From assembly GCA_025201705.1 (NCBI GenBank), contig MU617284.1, positions 1-16,793 on the forward strand: a stretch of DNA of 16,793 nucleotides, in the 5' to 3' direction. The position numbers were made by a program, and so were the translations under genes. This stretch comes from Dissophora ornata (Eukaryota > Mortierellomycota > Mortierellomycetes > Mortierellales > Mortierellaceae). Numbering within the stretch: the first letter of the stretch is position 1; every line of letters begins with the position of its first letter. Shown piece by piece: positions 1 to 9,224 of this stretch. Below the pieces are notes generated by a model. That model made no database searches and was not told where the DNA came from. It saw nothing but the letters and a program-made list of their open reading frames with translations.

Positions 1-374
1 TTTTTTTTGGACGTGACATTTTGACGACCCCTATGTGATTCCCGTGTAAAGTCACCCTCGTTCTCTTTTCAATCTCCGATGAACCCTATTTCGAGCCGGC
101 AGTGAAGGACAAAGTCCTCCAAAGGCGAAGCCGACCAGCTTTCAATAGACTTGCCTCTGGTTTGCGCGCATGTGTGAAAGACATCCCTTTCGTCATCCCC
201 CGAAGCACCATCCGCGTCGGGAGTTGGTGTGGGGAGCAATGGCTCCAATGGCCGGCGAGCTCCATAGAACGAGGGAGTCGTCAAAATGTTATTTTCTTTT
301 CTCTTTTTTTTTTTTTTAGTCTGATCAATTACAGAGGTCACCCTGATCCTCTTCAACAATATCTGTTACGTCCC

Positions 375-2938
375 CTAACTCGTGGCACTGGTAGCCAGAA
401 CTTGAGACAACATGTGTTTGAGGTCTGCAACGTCTTCCGACAAAGACTCAAATCGCTTCTCCATGTCCTCCTTATGGAAGAACTTCTCATAGTTCTCCTG
501 TTGCTGAAGTGTGGCAGTAAAGTAGACCACCTCAGGGAACCGCCAATTGTTCCTCCGAAAACCTATAAATCAAGATCGCGGTTGTAAACAAAAAATATCT
601 CAGTAGTAGGACCTTTTCCACCTTAAATGTGCATGACGATGCAAAGCATCCATACCCTTGAATATCAGTGAGAGCAACATGGCAAAACATACCTGGGATA
701 TTGTATGTGATGGACTCTGCTTCTTCGACATATTTTAGCTTGAATTGAATCCACGCCGCTGTCGATGTGTCCTTTGCGTGTTGAAATCCGTCATTCATCA
801 GCGCTAAACAAATATACCGCCAGGGCGCAGAACGACAACTTAGTTACGGCTTTACAGGAAGTAAAAGTTTAGAACTGAGAGAGAGCGAAGTGACTTACCA
901 ATGAGTATATTGAAGGAAATCATGACTATCATGATGACATAGAACACCATGATCAAATCAAAGTCCCAATTGCGACCCTCTAGTTCTAAGGACGCCCCGA
1001 CAGAACCCCAGAACCCAGTCTATGGAGAAAAGAAAAAAAACTCAGATCAACAAAGTACTGCCGTGTGTCTTATTAAGATGATTCATAAGCGATATGCACT
1101 AACCATGAATAAAAAGGTGGTCGAAATTGCACGGAAGGGAGCCTTTGAGAATTTGGCGTCCTCCAACCCACCGCAATCGCTGATGGGACATCCACGGAGC
1201 ATGTGGAGGATTGTGAGGGCGAATGCTACAATCCCTAGGGCAAAGAGCAGGAAGAAGAGACGAATTCGGCCTATGATTTCGAGAATAGCTGTGACAAAGT
1301 AACAGATGTCCTTCTTGACCCGGAGCTCAAATAGCTGTTTGATAGTAAGACAAGGAGAGACAGAGAGGAAGAATTAATATCGTCAATAATCGTTACCACC
1401 GCAGTTCAAGCGTGCGATGGTTGCAGATTCGTATGAATTTTCAGGGCCTTACACAGTGCAAGAATATAACCAAGACAGAGAAACTGAGAACTGAAATGTT
1501 GCCTTTCTCATTCATGTTCACAATGTTTAAAATCTGAATGATGCTTCCTACTAGCGGGAGCGCAAACACTGCAACCTCGATGATGTTGTGTGGAGAGCTA
1601 TGACCGGACAAACAAACATTGTTATTCGAAAGAATGAGGCGATGTGAAAATAAAGTAACATAGTTGAGAACGCGACTTACGTCAAATACCGGCGAGGATT
1701 GCGGCGAAGTTGAAGGTACTCGAACACCAAGAAAATTGAAGCCATCATAATGATAGCAATGTAAGCACCAAAGAGCGAGACTCGCGGAATCCTGCCATAA
1801 ACTTGAACGATAACAACTGCCAGTACTAGAATGTAGAATAAGCATTCAAAATAGAACCGTATAAGCCAGTAAGCATGACCTATTGTGTTCCTACAGATAT
1901 CAAAGCACAAGTATGGTTAGCGATGTGGTTAGCAATAGCTGATCTACAGGTTGGAGACATTTGAGAGCATTTCGCAGTGGCGCCATACCACTTGTACTCG
2001 AGGAGGGCTTTTATAGCAGGGTTGTCCAACATCTCGAGGTTAAAGGTATGACATTCGACCTTGACCTTGGACCTGGCTCCGCACTTGAACAGAATCCCAT
2101 AAAAGACTGCGTGGAGCCAAGACTGCGGTGACGTACAGTCATTTTTTTGAGTCCCAGAAACGTGCCACAGCATGTCAAATGAAGCTGCAAAGATATCGCG
2201 GCTGAAATTGTGGTTTTCTTGATTGGTGCGAGTGCTATCGCCATGTTCGCCGGAGGGTAAATCGTCTACTTGGAAAACCAAATTCTCCAATTCATAGCAT
2301 TCATCGACTGACCGAGTGTCGGACTTCCAAGGGAACCTGAGAGGGTGGGCAACGATTACTTGTGTGGGATTGGGTTCCTCCTCTATCGGGATGAAAGCCA
2401 ACCGTCTTAGAGTATCAAGAACCAGGTTTGTGTGTAACTCCTTCAGTTCAACAAGCTCATGAAGTGAGCCTAGGACTGGGGAAACATAGAGGAATTTCTT
2501 TTTTTGTTTAGCCATTCGGATGCAGTAGTCGATTATAATCCGAGGGATCTCAATGGCTCGAGGAATAACCTTGGCCGTTTTGAGTGACAATGAGATTGGA
2601 TTGGCGGTATGGCTCAGGTTCGGGCTTGGGATCCATGTCCCATGTTCAGATTCAAGCAGCGCCTTCAAGAATCTACCATATATGGCGTAATTCTGTCGGT
2701 TTAGATCGCTGCAAATCTTGATCAAGATTGGTTCATTATTGTCGCGACGGCCAGCACTCTCCAAAATAAGATTTCGGACCTCATTGCTGCTGGTATCGAA
2801 GCTCGGAATGCGCATGAATAGTCGATTGAAGTCAGAAGTGGAGACTTGTGGAGTGGCTTGACCGGGATTTGGGCTGTCAGGCTGGCTGGAAGGAGGGTCA
2901 TTCGTCGATGGGAGTAATTGGTAGAAATATTGTGCCAT
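375..2938 (-). CDS. TRP/Ion_trans-type cation channel, 7 exons, 651 aa
   Basis: I spliced this by hand from minus-strand exons 2938-1989, 1890-1681, 1597-1453, 1334-1104, 1019-899, 803-693 and 562-375. All introns are GT-AG, 83-130 nt, and the frame stays open to a TAG at 377-375. The start is the first ATG after a TATA box. Residues 1-35 are rich in Pro, Ser and Gln; about 36-316 form a cytosolic domain I cannot name. Six hydrophobic segments follow at about 329-349, 354-376, 392-413, 421-440, 456-482 and 533-555, with a loop between the last two (TGFWGSVG at 513-520) in the pore position. The sixth ends in NILIALMND, typical of TRP and other Ion_trans channels. The tail (about 600-650) is charged and likely coiled coil (QQQENYEKFF, EKRFESLSEDVADLKHML). 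The expected role is cation conductance in the plasma or vacuolar membrane, as for yeast TRPY1/Yvc1. Fold assignment is firm; ion and location are inferred. Confidence 0.85.
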
Positions 2939-3020
2939 GACTGGGAGGAGTAGTCGAGTAGATTATAACGAGTTGCGTGAGTGTAGTGGTCGGGGGTGAT
3001 TATGGATGGAGAATTGCCCT

Positions 3021-3027
3021 TTATATA
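3021..3027 (-). promoter_or_regulatory. TATA box of the channel gene
   Basis: On the minus strand the sequence reads TATATAA, inside a TTTTATATAAAGGG context. It lies about 85 bp upstream of the channel ATG at 2938, which leaves room for a leader of about 55 nt. The spacing matches the TATA boxes in front of the other genes in this window. Confidence 0.6.
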
Positions 3028-3340
3028 AAAGGTGTTACCACAAGAGCCACGTAGTCCTCGCTTTATCCCCCACCCCCTCCCAGTATTGACTCTTGGCATT
3101 TCAGGCACATGAAAAAAACCCCTTGGGCAGGGTGGATGGAGTATTTCTCGTATTGAACTGAATAAATACCATCTACTTCCCAAATGGCTGCCTCTTGATG
3201 GATGTTCCTCATTCTTGGCAATTGATGCTTATTGCAACAGGTGTGTGCAGAGAGAAAGAAGATTGCATCTGGGCATTGACAATCCAACTCATTGTCGATA
3301 ATGATTGCACTATTAAATCTGTTAACATACTCTTCTAAGT

Positions 3341-3414
3341 TGGCGAAGGAATTTACTTTGCTTCGCCAGGCTAACGGGCGATGCGTGGGAGGGAAATTTA
3401 CTTATGCTTCGCCA
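3341..3414. repeat. CTTCGCCA inverted and direct repeat cluster
   Basis: TGGCGAAG (3341-3348) and CTTCGCCA (3361-3368) form a perfect 8-bp inverted repeat around a 12-nt spacer. The block from AATTTACTT to CTTCGCCA at 3350-3368 recurs almost exactly at 3395-3414. It lies 400 bp upstream of the channel start, in sequence with no convincing gene. It could be a binding-site cluster or an old duplication; the sequence does not decide. Confidence 0.5.
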
Positions 3415-3649
3415 TTTCATTTGCATTTTTTTTGTTTTTTGTTTTGAGCCAGGTGTTTTATTCAAACCGAGGCGATGGGGCCACGGAAATAAAAGATGTC
3501 GTATGTCCAGAGGAACGGAGCGATTGTTTTTTGTCAGTCGCCTACTCAAAGTGTGTTTGCATAGAGAGCCATCCTTCACATGAATTGGGCCATCTTGTCG
3601 ATTGGAATGGTGCGGTCGTCAAAGACAAAGGAATAGAGGCCTTAAGTGA

Positions 3650-3870
3650 TTAGTTGAGAATCTGCAGCGTTGGTATTCGGGTTTGATGGATATGCGGGGC
3701 CGTGCCCACTGAATTAGAGCACAGAGACTTGGTAGTGAGGCCCATAAGGTAGGTAACCCAGATCTGGCGCTTGGTAGGACATAAGAAGAGCGTATGGTCC
3801 TTATCTTTCGTTGCCAACCGCATTGACAGCAAGCAGGGCTGTGAGCGTGTTGCCATTTGAAGTGATGTGC
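3650..3870 (-). pseudogene. Relic of an RT-associated zinc-finger domain (zf-RVT-like)
   Basis: On the minus strand one frame reads CCQCGW. A neighbouring frame, shifted by one base, continues with KDKDHTLFLCPTKRQIWVTYL. Together these resemble the Cys-x-x-Cys ... His ... Cys-Pro ... Trp pattern found at the C-terminus of non-LTR reverse transcriptases and related domesticated proteins. The frame is broken between the two halves and no upstream RT core is visible, so this would be a short decayed fragment. The match rests on pattern only and is weak. Confidence 0.3.
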
Positions 3871-3948
3871 CATTTTATGTGCACCGCTTTGACAATGCAG
3901 GACATGGACAATATCGACGCGTAGTAATAGTCATGAGGACTAAAGTCT

Positions 3949-4086
3949 ATTATTCGACTACGATGGGACTCTTTCCCTATGATTATAATTTTTTTTTGAG
4001 CCACAGGATCCGTAACTGCTTTCAGAAAATTCAAGTGTCAGGGCGGAAAAGGAGGGACCGTTTGAGTCCCATCGTAGTCGAATAAT
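3949..4086. repeat. Foldback element with 23-bp perfect inverted repeats
   Basis: The 23 bases at 3949-3971 are the exact reverse complement of 4064-4086. Similarity continues a few bases outward with a single-base difference (AGTC next to each arm). The interior is 92 nt with no coding signal, and the right arm abuts the chromovirus remnant. This is the architecture of a MITE or a solo hairpin repeat. I see no convincing target-site duplication. Confidence 0.75.
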
Positions 4087-4089
4087 GAC

Positions 4090-5246
4090 TACGACTCAGC
4101 TGCTGGACTTGTGAATCGTACTTTCTTCCGGTCAGGAATCAGACAGTTCGTGCGTTTGTGACAACCTGTGAGACTTGTCAATGCAATAAGTCCCCCGAGC
4201 ACAAGCCCTACGGTCTGCCCCAGTCCCCACCTATCCCTGAGACGCCTTGGTCATCGATCTCCATGGATTTCATTACACAGCTGCCTCCGTCTGATGGTTT
4301 CACCTCAATCCTTGTCTTTGTGGATCGGCTAACAAAAATGGCCGACTTCGCACCCACACAAGACGAAAAATCGACGCTTCCAGAACCCTGACATTATTCC
4401 TGGATGCCCTGAACGTTTAAGCAAAATTTGTCGACAGCGCTCCACCCCCAGACTGATGGATAGACCGAGAGGACCAATGCGACTCCGGAACAGTATCTTC
4501 GTTGCTTTAGAATTATCGACAAGATAACGGGTCTCAACTTTTGCTGCTAGTCGAGCTTGCCTAGAATAACACAATTCACACGTCAACAAACCAGACTCCA
4601 TTTTTTGCGCTCAATGGCTACCACCTTCGGTTTAGTACCCAAGTTCCTCGCGCCGTGCGCCACTCATCTGACGCCAATAAGCGCATCCAGTCCCTCAAGG
4701 AGATTTAAGCCAACTTGAAGTTTTACATTGGTGCCGCACGAGAAACGCAGGCTCGCTACTGTAATCAACATGTTCAGTCGCCGCCTAATTACTCCCTGGC
4801 GATAAGGTCCGGCTTCTGCGGAGAAATATCAAGACACTGCGCCCATCAGACAAGCCTGATCACCGCAGACTTGGCTCTTTCACAATCCATAGCATAACTG
4901 GCACGCGTTCCTTTCGTCTGAACCTTCCAGATTCCATTTCTCGCATCCATCCTGTTTTCCATGTCTCATTACTGGAGCTATTCCACATCCCACGCCAAGA
5001 GACACCTTCGATACCCATAAGGTTGAAGAAGAGATTGAGTATGAGGTTGTAGCCATTCTCGACTCCCGCTAGTTCTTTCGGAAGCTACAGTACCACGTGG
5101 AATGGAGGGATTACATGCTCATTGGGCGCACATGGGAACCTGCTGGCAACCTTGCCCATTGCGCAGAGCTAGTTGCCGAGTTCCATCGCCGATACTCTGC
5201 GAAACCCGGCTCTGATCCTGTCGGGCCTGGAAGTCGGGGAGATTAT
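4090..5246 (+). pseudogene. Decayed Ty3/gypsy chromovirus pol: integrase and chromodomain
   Basis: Integrase remains begin with the second half of the HHCC zinc finger (CETCQCNK) and run through SMDFITQLPPSDGFTSILVF and VDRLTKMADF (4158-4391), which includes the first catalytic Asp. At 4431-4500 the motif HPQTDG-stop-TERTNAT appears, with TAG at 4461-4463 where chromoviruses have Gln; this holds the region of the catalytic Glu. Further on, frames read IKTLRPSDKPDHRRLG and SRIHPVFHVSLLE, the integrase C-terminus. The chromodomain (about 5028-5190) reads EYEVVAILDSR-stop-FFRKLQYHVEWRDY and then TWEPAGNLAHCAELVAEFHRR, with a TAG at 5070-5072. Gag, protease, RT and RNase H are absent. Several stops and frameshifts mean it cannot encode a working integrase. 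It is an immobile 3' fragment. Confidence 0.85.
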
Positions 5247-5330
5247 TGTTACGAACCATACTCAGGGGCGTGGAATGAATGGAATGAAAAACCCGCCTCA
5301 GTGAATCAGTCACATGATTTACATGAGTGA
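5231..5330 (+). mobile_element. Polypurine tract and start of the chromovirus 3' LTR
   Basis: A purine run at 5231-5242 (AAGTCGGGGAGA) is followed at 5247 by TGTTACGAACC, a typical LTR start beginning with TG, immediately downstream of the chromodomain remnant. I cannot place the LTR 3' end: no matching copy remains upstream and no clear terminal CA with a duplicated target is visible. The end given is therefore arbitrary. Confidence 0.5.
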
Positions 5331-5880
5331 ATGCAGATATACTCAATGCGTCGACCATTGACTGAATCCATTGGAACACAAAAGTAGCAGTCTAGGATGC
5401 CCAAACCTAGTCTGCAATGCATTAAATGACGAGTCCATTCTCGTCTATCCTCCCTTGACATCGGCTCCAGGATTCTTGTGGTCATGGAATCTTTTGTTGG
5501 TGTTCCAATTTGGCGTGGCAGAATTTCTGAAACATCCTGCCGCATCTTCACATCAGCCTTGATTAATTCCCAGGATATCCAGAGATCTGATCCTTCTTTG
5601 CTGACGTGAAGAGGACGCCCTTTGCTGACCGCAGGGTGCTTCATATCCTGGTTGATCAGGCACTGGTGGAACTGGGAATCGATGCATGGGGGTTAGCGTG
5701 GGATGTTAATCTGCGCGCACTCTGTCCAATCGCGCATTTTCCAAAATGAACGATGCGCACAGTATTCCAACCCCCATGGCGATGTGGCTTCAGGATGGGA
5801 AGATCATATGCAGCTCAAGTCCCTTGTTCTTGGAGGAATAAGGCCTAGAGCCTTGGATGGTGTATACGTGAGTGCTCAAG
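5331..5880. other. Stretch without a recognised gene, probably LTR remains and P450 upstream DNA
   Basis: There is no recognisable gene here. A minus-strand frame of 112 codons (5644-5306, ATG at 5644-5642) is open, contains segments such as KEGSDLWISWELIKADVKMR, and is preceded on that strand by a CTAAC...CCCAG acceptor-like stretch. It could be an exon of an unknown gene or a chance frame through LTR sequence. I recognise no domain in it. Confidence 0.3.
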
Positions 5881-5893
5881 AGAAGATGTGTTG

Positions 5894-5900
5894 TATATAA
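5894..5900 (+). promoter_or_regulatory. TATA box of the P450 gene
   Basis: TATATAA within GTATATAAAATC lies about 195 bp upstream of the P450 ATG at 6090. Transcription would start near 5925, giving a leader of roughly 165 nt. Confidence 0.55.
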
Positions 5901-6089
5901 AATCAACTCCAAGCGCCATCCATTCCTGCTACACGTTCCCTCTTGTTACACATCCGATACGAGTTCTTGTCACTATCGCTTCAGGAACCGGCCTTCAATA
6001 CTACTGCAAGGAGCAACGAGAAAGATTTTGTGTTCAGTGCACCTGTAATCCAGTCAATATTCATTCTTCAACATCACTCAACGTACGCA

Positions 6090-8309
6090 ATGGCGATTCT
6101 CTCTCGACTTGTGTCTTTCCTCACAAAGTCTGGCAACAATTTCGGCGTCCATCGGCAGCCACGCCACCTACTATGGGTCATTTTGACTTTGTGGATCGCC
6201 CGTAGCACCAAAAAGGTACCTAGCAAGACTTGCTCTGTTTGATTCCGTTGAGCAATACTCATCGCTTGGCCTAACGCGGTTATGAATCTACTTTTTTCTT
6301 ACCATTGTACACTGTACAGTTGATTTCCAACGCGTTCTTCCATCCGTTATCAGCACTCCCAGGAAACAACCTCGTGGCGTCGAGTTACTTCTTAGTAACT
6401 GCTGCTGCTGTCAGTGGTCGCGCCCACCATCTTCTACCATTCTTTCATAAAAGATATGGCAATGTTGTTAGAATCGGAACGAATCTCGTATCCGTTGGCG
6501 ACAAAGATATGATCCGGGAGGTAAAGAAGACGCTGAAATTTACTGTGATCAAACCTTAAATGTTCGACAAGTGTAGTTTAATCACTTTTTTTAACGAAAC
6601 TTGGAACTTCACCTCTCTAGATTTTGGTTACGACTGACCTTCCGAGGACTGAAGTTATTCACCGAGCTTTTGACTTTGACGGCCAACAAAATATATTTTC
6701 CGCCCGCAACAAGGACTTCCATAAGATAAGGGTATGCTGCGATTTCACGCAGGCCTCAAAGAAGAGCGATTTTCTCCTTGCAAATTGCAGAATATCAGCT
6801 AACCTTTTGTTAATGAAAATTGACAATGAGTAGCGCCGACAAATATCTCCAGCATTTGGTTTGAGGTACCTCCGCTCGCTTGAGCCGATTTTACACGAGT
6901 GTACTCAGATCTTGGTGCAAAAGATTGACGAGATCATCGAAAACCCTCGCGCTGTCAAACACGGAAAAGTTCTCCCAAATGGCCACATTGACATTGGCCA
7001 TCTCAGTGTTTGCTTTACAGTGGACACCATTGGAGAGATGGCGTTCGGCAAGTCTTTTAATATGGTCAATGAAGGGACACATCCAGTCGTAGAAATGATC
7101 GGCAAGACAATGAAACGCTGTCTGCCACATCATTTTGTTCCATGGATATTGCCGCTCGACTTTTCGTTTCTCGATTATATTCATGATCGTCTTGCGGAGA
7201 GAAAGGCAGTAGGTACAAAAGGTCGAGCAGACATATTGCAGCACCTAATTAATGCTCAACAGCGGCAGCGCGACGAAGGCATTGTCGAGTCTGGAGACGA
7301 GTATGGAGATATGATCTCTGGAAAGCTCACTGACAAGGCCCTCGTGACAGAGTGTGCTGTTTTTTTGTAAGTTAACGCATGCCTTAGAAATGTGCTTAAA
7401 CCATCACGTAAGGAGATGTATCCTTGGCTGACCTCAATGTCGCGGCTTTTTTATTTCTAGGGTTGCCGGGGTAGATACCTCAGCCACAGTGATTGGAAAT
7501 ACGATTATGTTCTTGGCAAAGAACCCAGAAAAGTTGGCAAGGTTACGAGAGGAGCTCAGTCTTGCAACGGCCAGTAATGAAGAGGGTGTTTTGCCTTTAC
7601 TCGACCAGATCCGCAAGCTCCCGTACCTGTCGGCATGCATCAACGAAACCCTTCGCATTCGTCCAATTGTCACAACTGGTATGGCGCACTTTTCAAGAAA
7701 GAGGACATGACGGCCGTCATCCCTGGGGAGGATATTATTGTGCTAACGAATGTTGTCCCTGTGGTAGGCATCCCGAGAGAAGTGAACGAGGACATGACGA
7801 TTAACGGGTACTTCTTTCCAAAAGGAACCAGTAAGTTACTCGTCCTCGCCCTGCTTCCACTTTGCTGTTTCTTGGCTTCATAATCATTATGTGCAGAGGA
7901 ATTAATCGCTCTTTTCTTGCATTCTGACTTTGAAGTCCTGCTGGCGAACTACCCGCATCTGCATTGGTCTGAAGAGCACTTCCCGCAACCCAACAAGTAC
8001 ATCCCAGAGCGCTGGATCCCCAGTGAATCGCCATTCTCACCCGTCCCAGATAATGTATTCTACGCATTCTCAGCAGGCGCGCGTAGCTGCGTAGGCAAGG
8101 AGTTTGCCATGATGAATCTGCGATTAGTCATTGCGACCTTGATTCTGTTGTATGACATGGAGAGAGTTTCACAGGAATGTGAGGATGATATCTTGGAAGC
8201 TAGTCCCGGACCAGAAGAAGGAACCTATGTCCTTCGGATGAGCCGACGATCAAAGAAGGCGGCTAATATCATGAGAAGCGATTCTGGAATATCAGTGACA
8301 TCAAACTAG
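6090..8309 (+). CDS. Cytochrome P450 monooxygenase, 7 exons, 541 aa
   Basis: The exons are 6090-6215, 6320-6520, 6621-6731, 6834-7366, 7461-7678, 7768-7830 and 7936-8309. The six GT-AG introns are 89-105 nt, and the total is 1626 nt in one open frame. The N-terminus has a membrane anchor (LLWVILTLWIA, about 27-37) followed by the hinge FFHPLSALPGNN. The C-helix region is HKIRRRQISPAFG. The I-helix oxygen-binding motif is AGVDT (326-330), the K-helix ExxR is ETLR (386-389), the PERF-type motif is PERW (441-444) and the heme loop is FSAGARSCVG (462-471) with Cys469 as iron ligand. All catalytic motifs are intact. It should be an ER-anchored class II monooxygenase reduced by NADPH-P450 reductase. 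No clustered tailoring genes lie nearby, so the substrate and CYP family are unknown. Intron 5 (7679-7767) hides as an apparent frameshift. For the last intron the acceptor at 7935, rather than 7896, restores the usual KGTILLANYPHLHW spacing. Confidence 0.92.
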
Positions 8310-8338
8310 GGCGATCATACCACTAAACGTAGTCAAAT

Positions 8339-8344
8339 AATAAA
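8339..8344 (+). terminator. Poly(A) signal of the P450 gene
   Basis: AATAAA lies 30 nt after the P450 stop codon, so the expected 3' UTR is very short. Confidence 0.6.
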
Positions 8345-8835
8345 GATACATCTTTTCCTAGCATTCCTATGATCTTTTTGGTGTCCCTCCTTTCACAACA
8401 CGCCCTTTATCGCTTCAGCATTCCTCTCCTCCTCTGCATTACGTTGATCTTTCTAGAGCCCATTGTTTTTTTTTGTGGTCTTGGAGTCCTTCTTTGTAAT
8501 GACAGTGGACCAAGGCATTCCTTTTTCTCCTGCATGAGAGATACCGCGTGTCGCTATTAGTCTAGTTGCAATAGTTCTGCTCTCTGCCCTCCCTCCATAA
8601 ATAAGGTCTCTGTCCTCTCTCTCTTTCATCCGCACTACTTTCCACTCTCAAATAAGATAAACAACTTCTCTTATTGTCATAGGCAAATTCTTCTGACTTG
8701 TCTGTCCTTCATGCCAGTCTCTCATCCATAATTCATTCTCCCCACTTTAACACAGCGCCAACATCACCAGTAATTCTCCTCGTCCCCACTCTGTCTTACC
8801 GTTCGCTGAGTCAAAGTTTGTCTTGTCCCTCGAAA
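8345..8835. other. Pyrimidine-rich intergenic and promoter region
   Basis: This stretch separates the P450 from the secreted-peptide gene. It is strongly C+T-rich on the plus strand (for example CTCTCTCTCTTTCATCC near 8615-8632). The open frames in it are low-complexity and show no domain. It most likely serves as the upstream promoter region of the peptide gene. Confidence 0.5.
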
Positions 8836-8841
8836 TATAAA
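8836..8841 (+). promoter_or_regulatory. TATA box of the secreted-peptide gene
   Basis: TATAAA within CGAAATATAAAGGA lies about 45 bp before the donor of the 5' UTR intron. Transcription would start near 8866-8872, so the first exon would be a non-coding stretch of roughly 15-20 nt. Confidence 0.65.
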
Positions 8842-8885
8842 GGACTCCATCCTCAACTTTCTCTATCTTCTCTGTTAGCTCCAAA

Positions 8886-8984
8886 GTAAGTGATCTTCTC
8901 CTTTTCTTGTTGTCATACGTAGTTGATTGTGTTTTGTGGTTTATCCCGATCTCACACCCTCCATGGGCTCTTCTCCTCTGTCAG
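8886..8984 (+). other. Intron in the 5' UTR of the secreted-peptide gene
   Basis: CAAA|GTAAGTG marks a strong donor at 8886 and CTCTGTCAG|GCAAAA a pyrimidine-preceded acceptor ending at 8984, six bases before the ATG. The 99-nt length matches the coding introns of this window. Leader introns of this kind often raise expression in fungi. Confidence 0.7.
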
Positions 8985-8990
8985 GCAAAA

Positions 8991-9218
8991 ATGAGGGTAC
9001 CAATACCAATCGTCATTCTTTTACTTGCAACCGCAATTTATGGCGCTCCTGCTGGCGCTCCTGCTGGCGCTCCTGCTGGCGCTGACACTCCTGAAAATGC
9101 CGACGCGATTTGTAAAGGTCTGGGGGGAACATGCCAATTTTTTACATGTCACAAAGGCTCACACCATGGGGGACATTGCTATGGTCTTACCCACTGCTGT
9201 GTCCCTGATAAGCCTTAG
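8991..9218 (+). CDS. Small secreted cysteine-rich peptide with beta-defensin cysteine spacing, 75 aa
   Basis: The ATG at 8991 follows the leader-intron acceptor and has a good context (CAAAAATGA). Residues 1-18 form a signal peptide (charged start, hydrophobic PIVILLLATAIYG). Residues 19-31 are a Gly-Ala-Pro-Ala repeat that looks like a short pro-segment or spacer. The mature part has six cysteines at 41, 48, 53, 63, 69 and 70, that is C-x6-C-x4-C-x9-C-x5-CC, with Gly two residues before the second Cys and just before the His-Cys of the fourth. This is the spacing of avian and mammalian beta-defensins. The third loop carries four histidines (HKGSHHGGH), unlike typical defensins, and could bind metal. 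The peptide is expected outside the cell with three disulfides. An antimicrobial or signalling role is inference from spacing only; a generic secreted effector is the alternative. No homologue can be named. Confidence 0.8.
   Translation: MRVPIPIVILLLATAIYGAPAGAPAGAPAGADTPENADAICKGLGGTCQFFTCHKGSHHGGHCYGLTHCCVPDKP
9042..9083 (+). repeat. 12-nt tandem repeat inside the secreted-peptide gene
   Basis: Three and a half perfect copies of GGCGCTCCTGCT encode Gly-Ala-Pro-Ala repeats right after the signal peptide. Perfect identity at the DNA level points to recent expansion, so copy number may vary between strains. The encoded X-Ala and X-Pro pairs are of the type trimmed by dipeptidyl aminopeptidases. 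Confidence 0.9.
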
Positions 9219-9224
9219 AGGTAG

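Noticed and set aside
69..359. Minus-strand frame (96 codons) downstream of the channel stop
   Set aside because: It has no ATG start, contains a lysine run from the T tract, and follows the channel stop codon, so it is most simply 3' UTR or flank. A stretch near SFYGARRPLEPLLPTPTPDA looks somewhat coding, but I found no way to join it to an exon.
3381..3653. Plus-strand 90-codon ATG frame with a hydrophobic start resembling a signal peptide
   Set aside because: The hydrophobic stretch comes from a T-rich run. The frame starts inside the CTTCGCCA repeat cluster and overlaps the zinc-finger relic at its end, and I see no promoter or homology.
4158..4391. Independent gene for a 77-aa protein
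   Set aside because: It is the integrase core of the decayed chromovirus, with an in-frame stop immediately after.
5306..5644. Minus-strand 112-codon frame next to the LTR start
   Set aside because: It has an ATG and natural composition, but no recognisable domain and it overlaps probable LTR sequence. It is mentioned only as part of the intergenic stretch.
7635..7883. Frameshift making the P450 a pseudogene
   Set aside because: Intron 7679-7767 with good donor, branch and acceptor restores the frame and the usual motif spacing.
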